Below the pieces are notes generated by a model. The model made no database searches. It had not been told where the DNA came from and saw nothing but the letters and a program-made list of their open reading frames with translations. DNA of 63,882 nt. It comes from a virus. This document shows, one piece after another, positions 60,988-63,882 of the stretch; positions within the stretch are counted from its first letter, which is position 1; every line of letters starts with the position of its first letter. The translations under genes were made by a program, and so were the position numbers. Where the stretch lies: positions 1-63,882 of the IMG/VR virus record IMGVR_UViG_3300017917_002193. One strand, 5' to 3'.

Positions 60988-61703
60988 AAATTTTAGTGTT
61001 TTACACACCGCGCAGTAAGAGCACCATGGTACATGATGTATTACAGCGGCACTATGGCCTAGACAACATTGGTGATTCGCTTACACTGTCCAGAATTGCC
61101 AATCAAGGGTTTTTGGAATACAACAAGATCATTGACACCATAAACAACACTGACAACATCTGTGTCAAGATGAATCCCAACGACTTTATTGATATCCCAA
61201 ATCAGTGTATCAACTACCGTTACAAAAACATTGACTATGCCAGCTTTGACAAAATTGTTACTATAACCCGCGACAACTACGTGGATGCTGTGTTGAGTTA
61301 TGCTTACATGAACCCACAAGATCAAGCCAGTTGGCATCGTCGTCGCGGTGCCGAAAAAGTTGGAGTACGTTACGAAATCCCAGAGTTCAAGGTGTTTTAT
61401 CTCTTGCGTGGGTATTGCTTGTTTCACAAGATCAAAGCACACATTGAACAAACTGCCGGCGCTGATCGCATGCATCACTATGAATACCAAACAGTTGAGC
61501 AAGATCTTGCTCGTGATTTTGGATTGAACGCCGCAGACTTTGACATTGATTTGGTGCCCAATGGGCTGGATTATAGCCAGCTGGCCACCAACTATGACGA
61601 AATTGTAGAGTTGACAAAACAAGTGTATCAGCGCATGACTGCTTTGCCTGTGGATGAATTGGACAACTGGCGCAGTTTTTTTTGGAATGACCGGTCAAGA
61701 TAA
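60984..61703 (+). CDS. Sulfotransferase-like P-loop protein
   Basis: 239 aa. VFYTPRSKSTM (5-15) is the PAPS-binding loop and KIVTITRDNYVDAVLSYAYM (about 91-110) the 3'-phosphate motif. The second such protein in this cluster. Its stop lies just before the outer-membrane gene promoter. Substrate unknown. Confidence 0.76.
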   Translation: MKILVFYTPRSKSTMVHDVLQRHYGLDNIGDSLTLSRIANQGFLEYNKIIDTINNTDNICVKMNPNDFIDIPNQCINYRYKNIDYASFDKIVTITRDNYVDAVLSYAYMNPQDQASWHRRRGAEKVGVRYEIPEFKVFYLLRGYCLFHKIKAHIEQTAGADRMHHYEYQTVEQDLARDFGLNAADFDIDLVPNGLDYSQLATNYDEIVELTKQVYQRMTALPVDELDNWRSFFWNDRSR

Positions 61704-61706
61704 ATC

Positions 61707-61736
61707 TTGACACCATCAGTGTTTACACTATATAAT
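61707..61736 (+). promoter_or_regulatory. Strong sigma70-type promoter of the outer-membrane gene
   Basis: TTGACA (61707-61712), 18 bases, TATAAT (61731-61736). The spacer contains GTTTACACTATATA, also in the clpA promoter. The leader of about 65 bases includes a TGCG-TTTTT-CGCA hairpin. Confidence 0.8.
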
Positions 61737-61807
61737 ATTCTAGCTGTGCGTTTTTCGCAGTAATACGGAAAGTCATCACGCACGGTTTATACATAAAGGA
61801 AATTAAG

Positions 61808-62257
61808 ATGAAAAAACTTGCAATTGCAACTGCTTTGGTACTTGCCGCTGGTGCGGCTTCAGCTTTGGAACTTGGTGTTACAGCCACTCGTGACTATGCC
61901 GGTGACAACCGCAACTATGGCGGTGTTACATTGGGTCAAAGCTTTGGCAACTTCAACGCCGCTGTGGGTGCAGAGCGTAGCTCAGTAGGCAGTAACGATC
62001 AAAATCGTTACAGTGTTGTTGGCGGGTATGATCTTTTCAAACTAGGTCCTGTCACTGTTACACCACGTGTGGGTGTTGCTTACCTTGACAACCAAGTTGG
62101 TCAAGATGGCTATGCCGCAACTGTTGGTGTTGGTGCCACAGTTCCTGTGACCAAGCAAGTCAGCGTTGGGTTGGCTGTTGACCGTCAGTACGGTCAAGAC
62201 CGTGTTAACCAATTTGATGGTAACCGAGTCACAGCCGCTGTGAAGTATCGCTTCTAA
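61808..62257 (+). CDS. Outer-membrane beta-barrel-like protein with signal peptide
   Basis: 149 aa. A Sec signal peptide (MKKLAIATALVLAAGAASA, cut after residue 19) leads an all-beta protein of about 130 residues with alternating strands and Gly/Asn turns, ending in the aromatic C-terminus VKYRF required for BAM insertion. The length fits an 8-strand barrel such as OmpX or Lom-like proteins. It has its own promoter and terminator. It could block superinfection or alter permeability (inference). Confidence 0.8.
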   Translation: MKKLAIATALVLAAGAASALELGVTATRDYAGDNRNYGGVTLGQSFGNFNAAVGAERSSVGSNDQNRYSVVGGYDLFKLGPVTVTPRVGVAYLDNQVGQDGYAATVGVGATVPVTKQVSVGLAVDRQYGQDRVNQFDGNRVTAAVKYRF

Positions 62258-62277
62258 TCGGCGACTCTTCCCAAAGA

Positions 62278-62304
62278 CCCGCCAAGTTGGCGGGTTTTGT
62301 CTTT
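62278..62304 (+). terminator. Rho-independent terminator of the outer-membrane gene
   Basis: CCCGCCAA (62278-62285) / TTGGCGGG (62287-62294), with a single-base gap, then TTTTGTCTTTT. Confidence 0.85.
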
Positions 62305-62310
62305 TAGTAG

Positions 62311-62339
62311 TTGACCATGAAGCAATGATTTGCTACAAT
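62311..62339 (+). promoter_or_regulatory. TTGACC/TACAAT promoter
   Basis: TTGACC (62311-62316), 17 bases ending TTTGC, TACAAT (62334-62339). First of three promoters in 220 bases. Confidence 0.72.
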
Positions 62340-62413
62340 AGACACAAGTAGTCAAAAAACGCCACTAAATTGTACTTTTTTGCCAGTTTGGATAACTAAG
62401 TTACAAACAGTGG

Positions 62414-62442
62414 TTGACAACAAGACTAAATAGTCTTACAAT
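62414..62442 (+). promoter_or_regulatory. TTGACA/TACAAT promoter
   Basis: TTGACA (62414-62419), 17 bases, TACAAT (62437-62442). A CCAAA...TTTGG hairpin (about 62451-62477) follows, so transcripts may be short. Confidence 0.72.
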
Positions 62443-62500
62443 ACTGAAAACGCCAAAGAACAGCACTGTTGTTTTTGGGCAACAAAAAAAAAATCAGTGG

Positions 62501-62529
62501 TTGACAATGAATGATAACTACTGTACAAT
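62501..62529 (+). promoter_or_regulatory. TTGACA/TACAAT promoter
   Basis: TTGACA (62501-62506), 17 bases, TACAAT (62524-62529). Closest to the short ORF and the terminator at 62753. Confidence 0.75.
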
Positions 62530-62580
62530 TGATAGCATGTGTTAGAGATAACACTAAATTTTTTAGGACATAGAAAACAA

Positions 62581-62727
62581 ATGACACTGAGAGCGTTACA
62601 TTCCGTAGCAAATTGCACAGCCAAACAGAGCGGCTTTATGCCAACCTATTGGTCAGCGATTAGTCTATTGAATAGTGATCGTACACCAGAGGGAATGTCC
62701 GGGTTCGTGGAGACAATGTGTAGGTAA
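62581..62727 (+). CDS. Doubtful small ORF (or part of a small RNA)
   Basis: 48 aa beginning MTLRALHSVANCTAKQS with no ribosome site. The transcript from 62536 to the terminator at 62775 could equally be a noncoding RNA. I see no motif. Confidence 0.3.
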   Translation: MTLRALHSVANCTAKQSGFMPTYWSAISLLNSDRTPEGMSGFVETMCR

Positions 62728-62752
62728 TAAAAAGACTACACAAACTTCAAGG

Positions 62753-62785
62753 ACCCTGGATTAAAAACCCAGGGTTTTTTGTTTT
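62753..62785 (+). terminator. Rho-independent terminator
   Basis: ACCCTGG (62753-62759) / CCAGGGT (62769-62775) followed by a run of T (62775-62785). Confidence 0.85.
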
Positions 62786-62799
62786 TAGCAAGGAGATAG

Positions 62800-62982
62800 A
62801 TGGAATACAAAGAAATAGATTTTGACAATGTTAGCAAACAAATCGTTGAACAAGCTTTCGCTTCTGTTAGTCAAGTACTAACTGAGGAACAGAAACGCAA
62901 ACTTATTCAAGATAAGTTTGAACGAGCGAAAGCGATTCATGATGCAAGGATGGCATGTCCATTGTGGCATACTGATCGCTAA
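62800..62982 (+). CDS. Small helical protein
   Basis: 60 aa behind AAGGAGAT. Mostly one long helix (VEQAFASVSQVLTEEQKRKL) and a basic second helix. It follows the terminator directly, so it may rely on readthrough. Unknown. Confidence 0.62.
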   Translation: MEYKEIDFDNVSKQIVEQAFASVSQVLTEEQKRKLIQDKFERAKAIHDARMACPLWHTDR

Positions 62983-63216
62983 CGTTTATAGGTAAAGTGT
63001 GTATAGGGAACGCGACCCTGCAGGGCACTCAAAACATCCTGCTACTAATGAGGGCGGCCTACCGGATGAGAAGGCTACGGCGATAACGTAGTTGGTAAAA
63101 AGGTAGCGTATTAAAAAGCATTCCGAGCGACGAAGGAAATGAGAGTGCTTTTTAATACACACATTGTGGAACCACATGGGAGTGAAATGTCCGAGGCGCA
63201 GTGTGTTAAATTTTTT
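62983..63216 (+). other. Non-coding stretch before tRNA-Tyr
   Basis: No credible gene on either strand; the long reverse ORF across it is a tRNA shadow. It contains CTACG-7-CGTAG (63075-63091), the long hairpin listed separately, and a short TGTGG-AA-CCACA hairpin near 63166. It may encode structured RNAs I cannot name. Confidence 0.4.
63108..63158 (+). other. Long perfect hairpin in the RNA region
   Basis: GTATTAAAAAGCA (63108-63120) pairs fully with TGCTTTTTAATAC (63146-63158), 13 bp with a 25-base loop. No T run follows. It may be a processing signal or part of a structured RNA. Confidence 0.7.
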
Positions 63217-63305
63217 GGAGGTGCGGCTACGATGGTGGAGTGGCCCCGGACTGTAAATCCGGTACTTAAGAAACGCAATAGGTTCGAATCCTATCACCTC
63301 CACCA
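63217..63305 (+). tRNA. tRNA-Tyr (GUA)
   Basis: Class II cloverleaf: acceptor GGAGGTG / CACCTCC, anticodon arm CCGGA-CTGTAAA-TCCGG with anticodon GTA, long variable arm, T arm ATAGG-TTCGAAT-CCTAT, discriminator A and encoded CCA (63303-63305). Confidence 0.93.
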
Positions 63306-63310
63306 GTTTT

Positions 63311-63385
63311 GGTAGTTGCTTGAATCGTGGTTCGCTCCACCAGACCGATACGTCTAGAGCGTGTCGAAGTAAGATTCCAACTACC
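63311..63385 (+). other. tRNA-sized element closed by GGTAGTT / AACTACC
   Basis: A perfect 7-bp closing stem spans 75 bases with an inner AGAC-CGATAC-GTCT hairpin (63342-63355), but there is no standard T loop and no CCA. A degenerate tRNA or unrelated RNA. Confidence 0.35.
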
Positions 63386-63732
63386 GAATTTATACTAAGG
63401 CAATAACAAGTACTAGAGTAGATGGAAACCGAGCCATGCGAGACTGCGTGGTCTTCAGGATGCGGGCATTGGTAATTCGGTGCAAGTTGACCTGACGAAA
63501 AGCCAAGAAATTGGTTACCAAAAGGAAGTCGGTCCAGTAGGGTAAGGAAAAGTATTGCTGGCGGAAAGAGCTGTTGAAGGACAGAAGCTACGAATGGGCT
63601 ACCCATCTCCTGGCGCCGTGTAATCCTTCAAGTTTTTGAAATCAGAGGAAAAGCAGAGTGGCGACTGTTCACTGCCTTGAGTGCAGTGCAAGCACAAATG
63701 AGCTGTCATGTGCGCTGGTTTCGATTTTATTT
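63386..63732 (+). other. Non-coding stretch between tRNA-like elements
   Basis: No gene is credible. It includes CCATGC/GCGTGG (near 63437-63454), and CACTGC-CTTGAGT-GCAGTG (63670-63688), which looks like an anticodon arm with TGA (Ser) but lacks a convincing rest of a tRNA. Confidence 0.3.
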
Positions 63733-63810
63733 GGGGTGTGACTGTGTAAATGGCTAACAGCAGGTAGAAACCCTACCTGGTCAGCAGTTCGACTCTGCTA
63801 CACTCCACCA
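63733..63810 (+). tRNA. tRNA-like cloverleaf with abnormal anticodon arm
   Basis: Acceptor GGGGTGT (63733-63739) / ACACTCC (63800-63806), D stem CTGT/ACAG, T arm AGCAG-TTCGACT-CTGCT and CCA (63808-63810) are all intact. The anticodon arm folds as CAGGTAG-AAACC-CTACCTG, leaving a 5-base loop without U33, so no normal anticodon can be assigned. Confidence 0.5.
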
Positions 63811-63811
63811 A

Positions 63812-63882
63812 TTATGTGCGTTTGGTCAAAATGTTAGGGCATCACGACGCAGGGCCTAAAAACCTTGAGGTGCGGGTTCGAA
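63812..63882 (+). tRNA. Possible partial tRNA at the window end
   Basis: GGTTCGAA (63875-63882) looks like a T loop, and CAGGG (63850-63854) / CCTTG (63863-63867) flank an 8-base loop CCTAAAAA, perhaps TAA (Leu) with an extra A. The 3' part is outside the window, so isotype is open. Confidence 0.35.

Noticed and set aside
63061-63100. tRNA-Ile(GAT) from CTACG-GCGATAA-CGTAG
   Set aside because: The 5-bp stem and 7-base loop look right but position 33 is C and no T or acceptor arm can be found.
62986-63606. 206-aa reverse-strand ORF across the tRNA region
   Set aside because: It runs antisense through tRNA-Tyr, and its VEVIGFEPIAF-type stretch is the usual translation artefact opposite a tRNA gene.
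63670-63688. tRNA-Ser(TGA)
   Set aside because: The anticodon-like arm is convincing but the acceptor and T arms do not pair, so I do not call a tRNA.

Overview
This window looks like part of a large, strictly lytic, T4-like myovirus genome, probably aquatic and infecting a Gram-negative (proteobacterial) host. The evidence is a T4-type family B DNA polymerase and sliding clamp, a DsbA-like small DNA-binding protein, T4-type late promoter motifs (TATAAATA/TAAATA), tightly overlapping genes, and an encoded outer-membrane beta-barrel protein. No integrase, terminase, portal, capsid or tail tube gene is visible, so this is one part of a bigger genome.

Layout. 0-1.6 kb: lysis genes (GH19 endolysin, holin, small exported protein). 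1.6-5.5 kb: chaperone/unfoldase operon (DnaJ-like protein, ClpA-like AAA+ with an IGF ClpP-docking tripeptide). 5.5-25.2 kb: mostly virion-associated genes. Many start with short N-termini resembling the T4 prohead-core targeting sequence (hydrophobic-x-Glu followed by Ala/Ser/Gly). Among them are an 877-aa protein with eight near-identical GVAEG repeats (a probable cleavable polyprotein), a nucleotidyltransferase/metallopeptidase fusion and a gp88-like protein; a Dps-like ferritin lies in the same block. Interleaved at 16-21 kb is a carbohydrate and small-molecule block on both strands. 25.2-30 kb: replication core. 30-43.5 kb: DpdA-like transglycosylase, FolE, QueD and QueE for 7-deazaguanine DNA modification, with a candidate PD-(D/E)xK nuclease next to folE, plus sugar genes (GT4, GalE, DegT). 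43.5-49 kb: small early-type genes, FEN-type exonuclease, MazG-like protein. 49-51.8 kb: reverse-strand glycosyltransferase-like paralogues. 51.8-56 kb: small early genes behind a family of near-identical sigma70-type promoters. 56-61.7 kb: GIY-YIG endonuclease, a circularly permuted two-piece tmRNA, sulfotransferases, a radical SAM protein and a PP-loop ATPase. 61.7-63.9 kb: outer-membrane protein, tandem promoters, and an RNA-rich stretch with tRNA-Tyr and odd tRNA-like elements.

How it fits together. The polymerase, clamp and late promoters imply T4-style coupling of replication to late transcription. The tmRNA tag (ends ALAA) together with a phage ClpA and DnaJ suggests a phage-borne ribosome-rescue and proteolysis module acting through host SmpB and ClpP. 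FolE-QueD-QueE-DpdA should make and insert a 7-deazaguanine base. No QueC was found here, so the base may be 7-carboxy-7-deazaguanine or derived from it, unless the host or another part of the genome supplies QueC. All functions are read from sequence motifs; no database search was possible.
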